From the NCBI RefSeq assembly GCF_014203355.1, contig NZ_JACHIR010000001.1, forward strand, positions 7,318,038 to 7,382,037: a stretch of 64,000 bases of DNA, in the 5' to 3' direction. Source of the DNA: Kutzneria kofuensis. GTDB lineage: Bacteria; Actinomycetota; Actinomycetes; Mycobacteriales; Pseudonocardiaceae. Shown piece after piece: positions 1-8,396 of the stretch (its first letter is position 1; every line of letters starts with the position of its first letter). The position numbers and the translations under genes were made by a program. The notes beneath the pieces were generated by a model, which did not search any database, was not told the origin of the DNA, and worked only from the letters and a program-made list of their open reading frames with translations.

Positions 1-2
1 TG

Positions 3-2648
3 TGGGACCACGCGCCGCCGACCGCGCCCAAGACGCTGCGCAGCCACGTCGCCCACATGCGCCGCGACCTGCGCGCCGCCGACGTGCTGAACATGATCGT
101 GACCCGGGATCCCGGGTATCTGCTGCGCATCCCGCCGTTCTCGGTGGACGTCGTGCGCTTCGAGTCGCTGGCTCGCCGCGGGCGTCAGGCGCTGTCCGGC
201 GGTGATCACCGAGCCGCCGCCGACCAGCTGCAGGCCGCGTTGGCGCTGTGGCGTGGGGACGCGCTGGGGGACTGCCGGCAGGGCCAGTGGGTACGGCAGG
301 AGGCGGCGCGGCTGGGGGATGCCCGGTTGGACGCCCAGGAGGACCTGATCGGGGCCGAGCTGGCGCTGGGCCGGCACGGCGAGGTGCTGGGGGAGCTGTC
401 CGGGCTGGTCGTGACCCATCCGTTCCGGGAACGGTTGTGGGAGCTGCTGATGCTGGCGCTGTACCGGTCCGGGCGGCAGGCGGAGGCGCTGGCGGCCTTC
501 CGCCGGGCGCGGTCGACGCTGGTCGAGCAGTTGGGCGTGGAGCCGGGGACCCGGTTGCGGCAGCTGGAGACCGCCATTCTCGCCGAGGAGCCGGTGCAGG
601 AACCTCCGGTGTCCTTGCAGGCCGTCGTCTCCGGCCTGCCGGCGGAGTTGACGAGCTTTGTCGGCCGTGAGGAGGAACTGGCCAAGCTCGGTGGGATGTT
701 CGCCGGCGGGCGGCTGGTGACCTTGGTCGGGACCGGTGGTGTCGGGAAGAGCCGGCTGGCACTGCGGTGTGCGGGTCAGCTGGGGGCGTCCGTGCACGGC
801 GGGGTGCGGTTGGTGGAGCTGGCCGGGCTGCGCGACCGGGCGCTCGTGCCGCATGCCGTGGCCGAGGCGCTCGGCGTGCGGGATCAGTCCGGCCGGCCCC
901 TCGCGGACGTTCTGGTCGACGTGCTGCGGGACCAGGATGTGTTGGTGGTGCTGGACAACTGCGAGCACCTGCTGGACGCCTGCGCCGACTTCGTCTCGGC
1001 GTTGCTGCGGGGTTGCCCGCGCCTGTTGATGCTGGTGACGAGCCGTCAGCCGCTGGGCGTCGAGGGTGAGCAGGTGCTGATCGTGCCGCCGATGCCCGTG
1101 GAGCACGCGGCGATGCGGCTGTTCGCGGAGCGGGCCCGTGCCGTGGTCGCCGACTTTGCCGTGACGGCCGACAATGTGCGGGTCGTGGAGAGCCTGTGCC
1201 GGCTGCTGGACGGCATTCCGCTGGCCATCGAGCTGGCGACCCTGGTGTTGCGGACCCTGTCGCCGGAGCAGATTCTGTCCCGTTTGGACGATCGCTTCGC
1301 GCTGCTGAGCGGGGCCCGGCGGGGCGTGATGGCCCGGCACCAGACGATGCGGGCCGCCGTGGAGTGGAGCTTCGAGCTGTGCACGCCGGCGGAACGCCAG
1401 TTGTGGAGCCAGTTGTCCGTGTTCGCCGGCAGCTTCGACCTGGAGGCCGTCGAGCAGGTGTGCGACGGTGATTTCGCCCAGGTGGCCCGGCTGGTCGACA
1501 AGTCCGTGCTGTCGTCGCGGACCGTCCGAGGTGTCGTGCGATACCGGCTGCTGGAGACGCTGCGGCAGTTCGGCGCGGAGCGACTGCTGGCCGATGGCTG
1601 CACGGAGTCGTTGCGGCGTAAGCATCTCGTCTGGTGCCAGCGGCTGGCGTCGTGGGGCGAGCGGGAGTGGTTCGGCCCCAACCAGGCGCTGGTGTTCTCC
1701 CGCATCCATGCCGACCGCGCCAATTTCCGTGCCGCGCTGGAGTTCTGCCTCGAATCCGATCCGGCCGCCGGCCTCCGGCTGGCCGGCACCCTGTGGTTCT
1801 ACTGGATCGGCTGCGGGGTGTTCGCCGAGGGCCGTCGCTGGCTCGACGCCCTGCTGCGGCTTCCCTTTCGTGGCGTCGAGCGGCACAAGGCGTTATGGGT
1901 CAACGGATACGTTGCCACCTTGCAGGGCGACACCGAAGCCGCCGTTGGTCTGCTCGACGAGTGTCGGGCCCAGTCCGACGACTTCGTGGCGCTGGCCTAC
2001 GCCACCTATGTCCGTGGCGCCGCTGCCGTCTTCGACGACGACCTGACCACCGGCTCCGACCTGCTCGCCGAGGCCAACCACGCCCTGACCCGCCTCGGCG
2101 AGCTCGACAGCAACGTCGTCATGACCAAGGTCGCCCTGGCGATCACCGCCGCCTTCGCCGGCGATCTTCCCTCCGCCGTCGCGCTGGCCCAGGAGGCCCA
2201 CGCCGTCGCCGAGCACCACGGCGAGCAGTGGGCCCTCGCCTACGCCCACTACGTGCTCGCCTTCGCCGCCTGCCTCCAGGGAGCGTTGGCTCAGGCCATC
2301 GCCCACGCCAAGAAGTGTCTCGCCGTCAAGCAGACCTTCAACGACCTGCTCGGCATCGCCGTCTCCGTTGAGCTTCTGGCTCTGCTCGCCACCATGTCCG
2401 GCGACCCCGACCGCGCCGCCACCCTGTTGGGCGCCGCCGCCAACATCTGGCCGCGTGTCGGCGTGCCGTTGTTCGGCTCCCGCAACTTCGCCGCTCCCCA
2501 CGAGCAGTGCGAACAGCTTGCCCGCCAAGCCCTCGGCGACCGCCGGTTCGAGCTGGCCTTCGTTGCCGGCACCCGCCTGTCCATCGACCAGGCCGTGGCC
2601 ACGGCCCTGAACTCCGGCGAGTCACGCTCTGGAGCACACCGAATGTAG
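3..2648 (+). CDS. AfsR/SARP-family transcriptional regulator with NB-ARC ATPase domain (5' truncated by window edge)
   Basis: The frame is open from the first bases, and residues before the first ATG (position 57) still read as the end of a SARP winged helix (…KTLRSHVAHMRRDL…), so the true start lies upstream. Next come a BTAD-type alpha-helical domain (about residues 40-185 of the visible part), an NB-ARC ATPase with P-loop GTGGVGKS (near nt 730-753) and Walker B VLVVLDNCEHL, then an Ala/Leu-rich TPR-like C-terminus. SARP proteins with this layout activate secondary-metabolite or developmental genes by direct promoter binding, with nucleotide-dependent control. Oddity: the last residues (ESRSGAHRM) and the TAG stop are encoded by the left arm of a dispersed palindromic repeat. 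The target genes cannot be told from this window. Confidence 0.9.
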   Translation, partial: WDHAPPTAPKTLRSHVAHMRRDLRAADVLNMIVTRDPGYLLRIPPFSVDVVRFESLARRGRQALSGGDHRAAADQLQAALALWRGDALGDCRQGQWVRQEAARLGDARLDAQEDLIGAELALGRHGEVLGELSGLVVTHPFRERLWELLMLALYRSGRQAEALAAFRRARSTLVEQLGVEPGTRLRQLETAILAEEPVQEPPVSLQAVVSGLPAELTSFVGREEELAKLGGMFAGGRLVTLVGTGGVGKSRLALRCAGQLGASVHGGVRLVELAGLRDRALVPHAVAEALGVRDQSGRPLADVLVDVLRDQDVLVVLDNCEHLLDACADFVSALLRGCPRLLMLVTSRQPLGVEGEQVLIVPPMPVEHAAMRLFAERARAVVADFAVTADNVRVVESLCRLLDGIPLAIELATLVLRTLSPEQILSRLDDRFALLSGARRGVMARHQTMRAAVEWSFELCTPAERQLWSQLSVFAGSFDLEAVEQVCDGDFAQVARLVDKSVLSSRTVRGVVRYRLLETLRQFGAERLLADGCTESLRRKHLVWCQRLASWGEREWFGPNQALVFSRIHADRANFRAALEFCLESDPAAGLRLAGTLWFYWIGCGVFAEGRRWLDALLRLPFRGVERHKALWVNGYVATLQGDTEAAVGLLDECRAQSDDFVALAYATYVRGAAAVFDDDLTTGSDLLAEANHALTRLGELDSNVVMTKVALAITAAFAGDLPSAVALAQEAHAVAEHHGEQWALAYAHYVLAFAACLQGALAQAIAHAKKCLAVKQTFNDLLGIAVSVELLALLATMSGDPDRAATLLGAAANIWPRVGVPLFGSRNFAAPHEQCEQLARQALGDRRFELAFVAGTRLSIDQAVATALNSGESRSGAHRM

Positions 2649-2701
2649 GTTTCGGGCATATGCCTCAGACTTACATTCGGTCTGCCTGAGAGCGTGACTC
2701 G
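2618..2701. repeat. 84-bp dispersed palindromic repeat, copy 1
   Basis: Outer arms CGAGTCACGCTCT (2618-2630) and AGAGCGTGACTCG (2689-2701) are perfect inverted repeats. Inner arms CCGAATGTA (2639-2647) and TACATTCGG (2672-2680) also pair. The element sits between the convergent SARP and TetR genes and carries the stop codon of each: TAG on the plus strand, TAA on the minus strand. Related copies lie at 20218-20301 and 31417-31522. It probably folds as a bidirectional terminator-like hairpin. Whether it is a mobile REP/MITE-type sequence is inference. Confidence 0.85.
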
Positions 2702-3246
2702 CGAGGGTTGGAGCGGGCCAGTAGGGCGGCGTCGACGACCCGGTCGGCGAAGGAGTGGTCGATGGGGGCGTGCCCGGTGAGCAGCCGGTAGTGCAGCGGC
2801 GCGAACACGAGGTCCAGCACCAGATCCGCATCGCCGTCCGTGATCAGCGCCCGCAGCGGCTCGCGCCGGGGCTCGAACCAGTGCTCGCGCAGTGCCGCAC
2901 CCAGCTCCGGATCCTGCTGCGCGGCCCCGATGAGCTCACGCAGCAACGTGCCGAGCCGCGTGCCGACGTAGAGGTCGACGAAGTGCCGGGCGTGGGCGCG
3001 CAACGCCTCCGCCAGGCCGACCGGGTTGCCGAGCGGCGGAGTGCTGCGCGCACGGGCCAGGAAGGCCTCCAGCGCAACGGCATTCTTGTTCGGCCACCAG
3101 CGGTAGATGGTGCGCTTGCCGACGCCCGCCTGCGCGGCGATGGCGTCGACGCTGACGGCCGGCCAGCCCCCGTCGACGAGAAGTTGCCACGTGGCGTCCA
3201 GAATCGCCTGGTGCACCTGGGGATTGCGGCGCGACTGGTCAGGCAC
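2671..3246 (-). CDS. TetR family transcriptional regulator
   Basis: This 191-residue protein has an N-terminal TetR helix-turn-helix (about residues 12-58, including VSVDAIAAQAGVGKRTIYRWW) and an all-helical ligand-binding C-terminal domain. It starts at a GTG that overlaps the end of the upstream glycosidase-like gene by 8 bp, so the two are co-transcribed. Its last residues (ESRSQADRM) and stop come from the right arm of the palindromic repeat. TetR proteins usually bind palindromes in their own operon promoter. The perfect 14-bp palindrome at 4265-4278 just upstream of this operon is the best candidate operator. The ligand is unknown, though a sugar-derived effector is plausible from the neighbours. 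Confidence 0.88.
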   Translation of the reverse strand: MPDQSRRNPQVHQAILDATWQLLVDGGWPAVSVDAIAAQAGVGKRTIYRWWPNKNAVALEAFLARARSTPPLGNPVGLAEALRAHARHFVDLYVGTRLGTLLRELIGAAQQDPELGAALREHWFEPRREPLRALITDGDADLVLDLVFAPLHYRLLTGHAPIDHSFADRVVDAALLARSNPRESRSQADRM

Positions 3247-4252
3247 GGCCGTTCACCTCCGCGATCCGCTCCACCAGCTCGGCGTACGGCTCGTCCCACG
3301 GATCCTTCAAACCGAAGCCCCGCTGCGGATTCTCCACGTAGCTGCACCAGTGCCAGCCGAGGATCCAGTCCTCGGCGGCGAACGTCGTCGCCAGCAGTTC
3401 GTAGCCGTCGGCCCGCGCCGCCTGGTCCGGCTCGCTGCCGGTCCGATGTGGACTCATCGTCGTCGGGCACCAGTTCCCCGTGTCCGCGATCAGCACCGGC
3501 AGCCCGGTTCGTTCGTGCCACCGGCCGATCGTCTCCATCGCCGGCTCCACCTTGCGGCCCGGGAACGTCTGCACCGACAACACATCCACATGTTCCGCCG
3601 CCGCGTCCAGCACCGCCTCCGGCGCACCGGCCTTGGTGCCGTACCGGTCCCCGAGGATCAGGTGGTTCGGGTCGTGCCGCCGTATCGCCTCCGTCGCCAC
3701 CCGGTAGTACGCCTGCGCCACCTCTCTCAGCGGCCCTGCCCACCCTCTCCCGCTGTGATGCCCCTCCCACGCCGGCCCGTCCACCAGGAAGTACCCGAGC
3801 AGCAACGGATCGTCCGGGCGGCAGATCGTGCGGGCCAGGTGGTCGCAGTACTCGGCGAAGTCCCGCGACCGCGGGTCCCGGTACGCCGGATGTCCGTTCC
3901 AGCTCTCGATTTCCGCCACCCGCAACGCCAGCGTGTACGGCATTCCGGCGCCGGCGAGGTCGTCGCCGGGGATGCCGGCGGAGTGTGGCAGGTCCACCGG
4001 CGTGCCCGAGGTGCCCAGGCCGGTGCCGCTGACGTACTCCGGCGTCCAGCCGATCGTGGTGAAGCCCCACGAGCGCAGGTCCGGCACGAGCCCCTCGCGC
4101 AGCCAGCGCCGCCGCGAACCGCCGTACCGCGAGCGCCAGACCTCCAGATTGTGCGGGTAGCGCAGGTTGGTGTCGTCGGCGTGCGAGATCCCGATGGACC
4201 GGAACGGGCGGCCGTCCGGCGAGGTCAGCCGGCCGTCGACGAGTCTGAACAT
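3239..4252 (-). CDS. TIM-barrel glycoside hydrolase-like protein (agarase-like)
   Basis: A 337-residue protein without a signal peptide, so probably cytosolic. The sequence resembles clan-A glycosidases of the beta-agarase type: aromatic- and acid-rich barrel strands (GFTTIGW, DPNHLILGDRY, ADTGNW, GWHWCSY). I could not assign the catalytic acids with certainty. The ATG at 4252 is preferred to the upstream GTG at 4288 because translation then begins at MFRLVDGRL and leaves the promoter palindrome outside the gene. It is the first gene of a two-gene operon with the TetR regulator and diverges from the sugar isomerase-oxidoreductase pair. That suggests a role in cutting a specific oligosaccharide, but the substrate is not known. 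Confidence 0.6.
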   Translation of the reverse strand: MFRLVDGRLTSPDGRPFRSIGISHADDTNLRYPHNLEVWRSRYGGSRRRWLREGLVPDLRSWGFTTIGWTPEYVSGTGLGTSGTPVDLPHSAGIPGDDLAGAGMPYTLALRVAEIESWNGHPAYRDPRSRDFAEYCDHLARTICRPDDPLLLGYFLVDGPAWEGHHSGRGWAGPLREVAQAYYRVATEAIRRHDPNHLILGDRYGTKAGAPEAVLDAAAEHVDVLSVQTFPGRKVEPAMETIGRWHERTGLPVLIADTGNWCPTTMSPHRTGSEPDQAARADGYELLATTFAAEDWILGWHWCSYVENPQRGFGLKDPWDEPYAELVERIAEVNGRA

Positions 4253-4264
4253 GGCACTGAGGAT

Positions 4265-4278
4265 ACGAACCGGTTCGT
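4265..4278. promoter_or_regulatory. Candidate TetR operator (perfect 14-bp palindrome)
   Basis: ACGAACCGGTTCGT is a perfect palindrome 12 bp upstream of the minus-strand glycosidase-like gene, within the divergent promoter region. Its size and symmetry fit a TetR-family operator. The regulator encoded in the same operon is the natural candidate protein; binding is inferred. Confidence 0.5.
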
Positions 4279-4305
4279 CTCCCCGCAAATCCTCTGGCGC
4301 AGATT

Positions 4306-4321
4306 TCTACCAACTGGTAGA
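4306..4321. promoter_or_regulatory. Candidate operator palindrome before the sugar isomerase operon
   Basis: TCTACCA-AC-TGGTAGA has perfect 7-bp arms and is bracketed by AGATTT on both sides. It lies 40 bp upstream of the plus-strand isomerase start, on the far side of the divergent promoter from the 4265 palindrome. The core ACCAACTGGT recurs upstream of the YcaO gene (50731-50740). Confidence 0.4.
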
Positions 4322-4361
4322 GATTTGGGGTGACGGCGGTCACCGACACCGAGGAGTTGGG

Positions 4362-5096
4362 ATGAGCGAGCTTTCCGTGCAGCTGTACACGGTCCGCGAC
4401 AAGTTCGCGGAGGATCCGGCCGCCGTGCTGGCGCGGCTGGCCGAGATCGGGTTCGAGCACGTGGAGCCGTACGGCGTGCTCGAGAACGTCGAGACGCTGC
4501 GCAAGGGCCTGCCGGCCAACGGGCTGACCGCGCCGACCGCGCACGCCCGGCTGATCGGCGCGGACCAGCAGGCGGTGTTCGCCGCGGCGGCCGAGCTGGG
4601 CATCGACGTGGTGATCGACCCCTTCGTCGGCGCCGAGCACTGGCAGAACGCCGACGACATCGGCGCCACCGCCGACGCGCTGAACGCCGCCGCGAAGCTC
4701 GCCGCCGAGCACGGCGTGCGCGTCGGCTACCACAACCACTGGTGGGAGCTGCAGTCCCGGCTCGACGGCCGCAGCGCCTTCGAGGTGTTCGCCGACCAGC
4801 TCGACCCCGCGCTCGTGCTCGAGGTCGACACGTACTGGGCGACCGCAGGCGGCGAGAACGCGCCGGAGCTGCTGCGCCGGCTCGGTGACCGGGTGCGGGC
4901 CATCCACGTCAAGGACGGCGGCCTGAACACCGACGCCACCGGCCAGGTTCCCGCCGGCCAGGGCCAGGTACCGGTGGCCGAGGTGCTCGCCGCGGCGCCG
5001 CAGGCGCTGCGCGTCGTCGAGTTCGACGCGTACGACGGCGACATCTACGAGGGCATCACCGCCAGCCGCGCCTTCGTGCTCGGGCTCGAGCCGTGA
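4362..5096 (+). CDS. Sugar phosphate isomerase/epimerase (xylose isomerase-like TIM barrel)
   Basis: The 244-residue protein belongs to the AP-endonuclease-2/xylose isomerase-like TIM-barrel family, with the start MSELSVQLYTVRD typical of these enzymes. Metal-binding acids are visible in strands such as VEPYG, YHNHWWE, EVDTYW and HVKDG. These enzymes isomerise or epimerise sugars or inositol derivatives using a divalent metal. The ATG at 4362 follows a GAGGAG ribosome-binding site. The stop overlaps the start of the next gene (GTGA), so the oxidoreductase is translationally coupled. The pairing suggests catabolism of a rare sugar or inositol; the exact substrate is unknown. Confidence 0.85.
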   Translation: MSELSVQLYTVRDKFAEDPAAVLARLAEIGFEHVEPYGVLENVETLRKGLPANGLTAPTAHARLIGADQQAVFAAAAELGIDVVIDPFVGAEHWQNADDIGATADALNAAAKLAAEHGVRVGYHNHWWELQSRLDGRSAFEVFADQLDPALVLEVDTYWATAGGENAPELLRRLGDRVRAIHVKDGGLNTDATGQVPAGQGQVPVAEVLAAAPQALRVVEFDAYDGDIYEGITASRAFVLGLEP

Positions 5097-6187
5097 CCGG
5101 GCCCATGGGCGTCGGCGTGATCGGCGCCGGCGTCATCAGCGACACGTACCTGACCAACCTCACCAGCTTCCCCGACGTGCGGGTCCTCGCCGTCGCCGAC
5201 CTCGACACCACCCGCGCCGCCGCCCAGGCGGCCAAGTTCGGCGTGCCGCGCTCCGGCACGGTCGTGGAGCTGCTCGCCGACCCCGCCATCGAGCTGGTCG
5301 TCAACCTGACCGTGCCCAGTGCCCACGTCGACGTCGGGCTGGCGGCGCTGGAGTCCGGCAAGCACGTGTGGGCCGAGAAGCCGCTCGCCCTGGACCGCCA
5401 GACGGGGCGGAAGCTGTTGGACCGGGCCCGGGAACGCGGCCTTCGCGTCGCCAGCGCGCCCGACACCGTCCTCGGCGCCGGGCTGCAGACCGCCCGCCGG
5501 GCCATCGACGCCGGCGCCATCGGCACCCCGCTGTCCGCGCTCGCCCTGTTCCAGGTGCCGGGTCCGGAGCTCTGGCACCCCTCGCCGGAGTTCCTCTACC
5601 AGCCCGGCGCCGGTCCGCTGCTCGACATGGGGCCGTACTACCTGACCACGCTCATCCAGCTGTTCGGTCCCATCCGGCGCGTCACCGGGGCCGGCGCCCG
5701 GGCCCGGGAGCGCCGGGTGATCGCCACCGGTCCCAAGGCCGGCACCGAATTCCCGGTGGACGTCCTCACCAACGTCACCGCGCTGATCGAGTTCGAACGC
5801 GGCGGCTCCGCCCAGGTCGTGTTCAGCTTCGACTCCGACCTGGTCCGCCGTGGGCTGCTGGAGGTCACCGGCAGTGCCGGCAGCGCCGTGCTGCCCGACC
5901 CCAACAGGTTCACCGGCAGCACCGTCCTGCATCTCGGCGCCGACCCCGAAGAGCTAGCCCCGCAAGGACATTCGGCGGAGCGTGGCACCGGCGCCCTGGA
6001 GTTGGCCCGCGCGATCCGTGCTGGCGTCCCGGAACGGGCCTCCGGCGAGCTCGCCTACCACGTCCTCGACGCCATGCTGGCCGTCGAGGAGTCGATCACG
6101 TTGCAGCATTCGGTGGAGGTGACCAGCACGGTGGAGGTGCCGCCCGCGCTGCCGGCGGAGTGGGATCCGCACGCCGCCACCCTGTGA
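5093..6187 (+). CDS. Gfo/Idh/MocA family NAD(P)-dependent oxidoreductase
   Basis: The 364-residue protein has an N-terminal Rossmann fold (VGVIGAGVISDTYL) and the family EKPLA motif (WAEKPLALDR, near residue 100) carrying the conserved lysine. The C-terminal alpha/beta substrate domain contains GPYYLTTL. Family members oxidise sugars, inositols or sugar derivatives with NAD(P). It starts at GTG 5093, four bases inside the isomerase gene, and is the second gene of a two-gene operon. The substrate cannot be read from the sequence. Confidence 0.9.
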   Translation: MTGPMGVGVIGAGVISDTYLTNLTSFPDVRVLAVADLDTTRAAAQAAKFGVPRSGTVVELLADPAIELVVNLTVPSAHVDVGLAALESGKHVWAEKPLALDRQTGRKLLDRARERGLRVASAPDTVLGAGLQTARRAIDAGAIGTPLSALALFQVPGPELWHPSPEFLYQPGAGPLLDMGPYYLTTLIQLFGPIRRVTGAGARARERRVIATGPKAGTEFPVDVLTNVTALIEFERGGSAQVVFSFDSDLVRRGLLEVTGSAGSAVLPDPNRFTGSTVLHLGADPEELAPQGHSAERGTGALELARAIRAGVPERASGELAYHVLDAMLAVEESITLQHSVEVTSTVEVPPALPAEWDPHAATL

Positions 6188-6389
6188 GTCGCGTATCACG
6201 GTGGCCGTAGGCCCCGTTCGTGCGTGACCGTATGGCCGGCGACCCATCGCCATCCACGCGCGAGGCGGGGGTGAAGTGGCCGGGGCAGCCGTTCGGCCAG
6301 CCCCGGCCCGTCGGGCCAGCCGCCGCAGTGCGGCGAGACGCCGCTGGCGTGTGCGACACACTCGTACCCGTGGTGGACATGTAGTGGGC

Positions 6390-6956
6390 ATGCGCAACCC
6401 TTCCCGTGGCCCGTGCCGCGAGGCCCGCTTCACGTCGCTGTACGAGGCGGCATACGCCGATCTGCTCCGCTTCGCGCAGCGCCGAGTGCATGCCACTCAC
6501 GCCGAGGACGTGGTCGCGGAGTCCTTTCTCGTGGCCTGGAGGCGCCTGGACGACCTCCCGTCGCGGCGGGACGACGCACGGGCCTGGCTCTTCGGCATCG
6601 CCCGCGGAGTCATCCTCAACACCCACCGCGGAGCGGAACGGCAGCGCGCACTCGCGGTGAAACTGGCGGACGTCCCGACCGGTTCCGCGGCCGACGCCGA
6701 CGCGGACCTCGTCGCCCGTCAGATAGACATCTCCCGCGCGTGGCAACGGCTGTCCGACGTGCACCAGGAAGCGCTGGCTTTGGCCGTACTCGATGGACTC
6801 AACGCGCCACAGGCGGCCGCGGTCCTGGGCGTCTCACCCCTCGCGTTCCGGCTGCGGCTGAGCCGGGCCCGCCACGCGCTGCGGCTCAGCCTCGACCATC
6901 CGGCCGGCTCCCCGGCCACGCCTGTCCGCACCTACGGAAGGACGCCATCGTCATGA
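6390..6956 (+). CDS. ECF RNA polymerase sigma factor (sigma-70 family)
   Basis: The 188-residue protein has sigma region 2 (LYEAAYADLLRFAQRR … EDVVAESFLVAWRRLDDLP) and sigma region 4 with its helix-turn-helix (HQEALALAVLDGLNAPQAAAVLGVS). There is no region 3, which fits ECF sigma factors. The frame opens at 6276, but the Arg-rich upstream stretch looks non-coding. I chose ATG 6390; GTG 6384 is also possible. The stop overlaps the ATG of the next gene, which encodes a membrane protein that is probably its anti-sigma partner. The controlling signal is unknown. Confidence 0.85.
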   Translation: MRNPSRGPCREARFTSLYEAAYADLLRFAQRRVHATHAEDVVAESFLVAWRRLDDLPSRRDDARAWLFGIARGVILNTHRGAERQRALAVKLADVPTGSAADADADLVARQIDISRAWQRLSDVHQEALALAVLDGLNAPQAAAVLGVSPLAFRLRLSRARHALRLSLDHPAGSPATPVRTYGRTPSS

Positions 6957-7756
6957 CTCGAACCACCGACATGTTCGTCACGCTGCGGACCCTCGACCCC
7001 GCCGACGCCGATGTCGACCCGCACAACCCACGCGCCCGCGCCGAACTCGAGCGCATTCTGGCCGTCGATCCCACGCTGCCCCTGGATCACACCCGGGCGA
7101 AGGCTCGGCGCCGCCGTGGCGTTCGCCTGGTGGCCGCCACCGCAACGGTCGTCACCGCCGCGGCGGCCCTGGTCATCCTTCCGTCGCTGACGAACGGCGA
7201 CCGCGCGTTCGCGTCGTGGACCAGCCGGCCGACCGGTCTGTCGGCACAGGCCGCCGCGGACGCGGGGACCGAATGCCGGGATGCCCAGCTGGATGGTCCC
7301 GGGGCCGGTCACCACGACGACCTCCAGCACACCGACACAGCCATCGCCGAACGGCGGGGCGAGTGGACCCTGGTGATCCTCGCCGGCGCCAACGGCTTCT
7401 CGGCCCTGTGCATCACCGATGAGTCGACCGTCCTGTTCCGGAGCTGGTTCGGTTCCCTCGGCACTCCGGTTGACCACGCCGCATCCGGTCCGCGTGACGT
7501 GGTGGCCACCGATCTGGGCACCGGCGCCATAGATGCCGGTGAGCTCTCGGTCGCCGCGGGGTACGCCGGCTCGGACGTGACCGGCGTGACGTACCACAGT
7601 GCCGGCCGCGGCCAAGTCGCGGCGACGGTCGCCAAGGGACGTTTCGCCCTTTGGCTGCCCGGCGACGAACTGAAGGACGCCAGCCGCGTGGGCGTCCAGG
7701 TCCAGGTGACCTACCGCGACGGCAGCACCGCTACGCGTCGACTCGACCTTCGATGA
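6953..7756 (+). CDS. Single-pass membrane protein, likely anti-sigma partner of the ECF factor
   Basis: The 267-residue protein has a charged cytosolic N-terminus (about residues 1-50, ending in a KARRRRG stop-transfer cluster), one transmembrane helix (about 55-72, Ala/Val-rich) and an extracytoplasmic domain of about 190 residues with two cysteines. It is translated from an ATG overlapping the sigma-factor stop (ATGA), the usual arrangement for sigma/anti-sigma pairs in actinobacteria. No zinc-binding HxxxCxxC motif is visible, so it is not a ZAS-type anti-sigma factor. The regulatory role is inferred from position and topology. Downstream (7757-7834) I see only a short palindrome, ATCGGCCGAT. 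Confidence 0.65.
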   Translation: MTRTTDMFVTLRTLDPADADVDPHNPRARAELERILAVDPTLPLDHTRAKARRRRGVRLVAATATVVTAAAALVILPSLTNGDRAFASWTSRPTGLSAQAAADAGTECRDAQLDGPGAGHHDDLQHTDTAIAERRGEWTLVILAGANGFSALCITDESTVLFRSWFGSLGTPVDHAASGPRDVVATDLGTGAIDAGELSVAAGYAGSDVTGVTYHSAGRGQVAATVAKGRFALWLPGDELKDASRVGVQVQVTYRDGSTATRRLDLR

Positions 7757-7834
7757 TCGGCCGATGATCGCACCGCAACCCCGACCGACCGGCGCCGAAC
7801 CGGGTACTGCTTCGTGGCGAACCTCGCCGAGGGG

Positions 7835-8230
7835 TCAGGCGGACAGGCGGCGGGCGATGGCCGGGATCACGATCGTGGCGGCGACCACGTGAGTCAGCAT
7901 CAGCAGGGCCTTGGTGGAGGTGGACGCGTCCGCGAGCACATCCGGCACCAGGGACAACGCGGTGAGCGCAATCGTGGCGCGGACGAACACCGGGCGCGGG
8001 CGGCGAGCCGTGCGGGCCAGCACGAGGGCGAGCACCAGGCCCACCACCGAGCAGATGGCGGTCAGCACGGCGAACCCCGGCACCGGGATCGGCTCACCGC
8101 CGACGGCGAGGCTGATCCCGGCGGCCTCGCCCGCCGCGGCGACGGCCGCGGTCGCCACGGCGGCGACGGCGGTGGCGGTCAGGCCGCCGATGACCAGCGG
8201 CTTTGCGGGAGCGGTGGTGATGACGGACAT
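7835..8230 (-). CDS. DUF6069-like four-helix membrane protein
   Basis: The 131-residue protein is almost entirely hydrophobic, with four predicted transmembrane helices (about residues 11-34, 50-70, 82-101 and 107-127). The sequence matches the actinobacterial DUF6069 pattern; no function is established. A good ribosome-binding site (GGAGG) precedes the ATG. It is transcribed alone on the minus strand. The 166 bp up to the next gene presumably hold its promoter, but I see no clear motif there. Confidence 0.75.
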   Translation of the reverse strand: MSVITTAPAKPLVIGGLTATAVAAVATAAVAAAGEAAGISLAVGGEPIPVPGFAVLTAICSVVGLVLALVLARTARRPRPVFVRATIALTALSLVPDVLADASTSTKALLMLTHVVAATIVIPAIARRLSA

Positions 8231-8396
8231 CGCGGGCCTCCGGTGAGTGGCGACCGGCCCGTTGCCGGCCTCTCACCTTGGCGACGAACGAGCCCGACGC
8301 CGATCGACACATCCGCGGAAAAATCTTGAAGACGTGGTCGGACCCTCGGAGCCGTCGACGAACGGACGGGTGGGCACGCCGCCGAAGCCGAAGCCC

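Noticed and set aside
2622-2831. Short frames ending in the palindromic repeat
   Set aside because: They arise because both strands of the repeat encode similar peptides. No ribosome-binding sites or family signals.
2844-4907. 687-codon open frame on the minus strand
   Set aside because: It runs through the TetR and glycosidase-like genes in another frame and opposite to the isomerase gene, and is full of Arg/Gly/Pro low-complexity sequence. This is a GC-rich shadow, not a gene.
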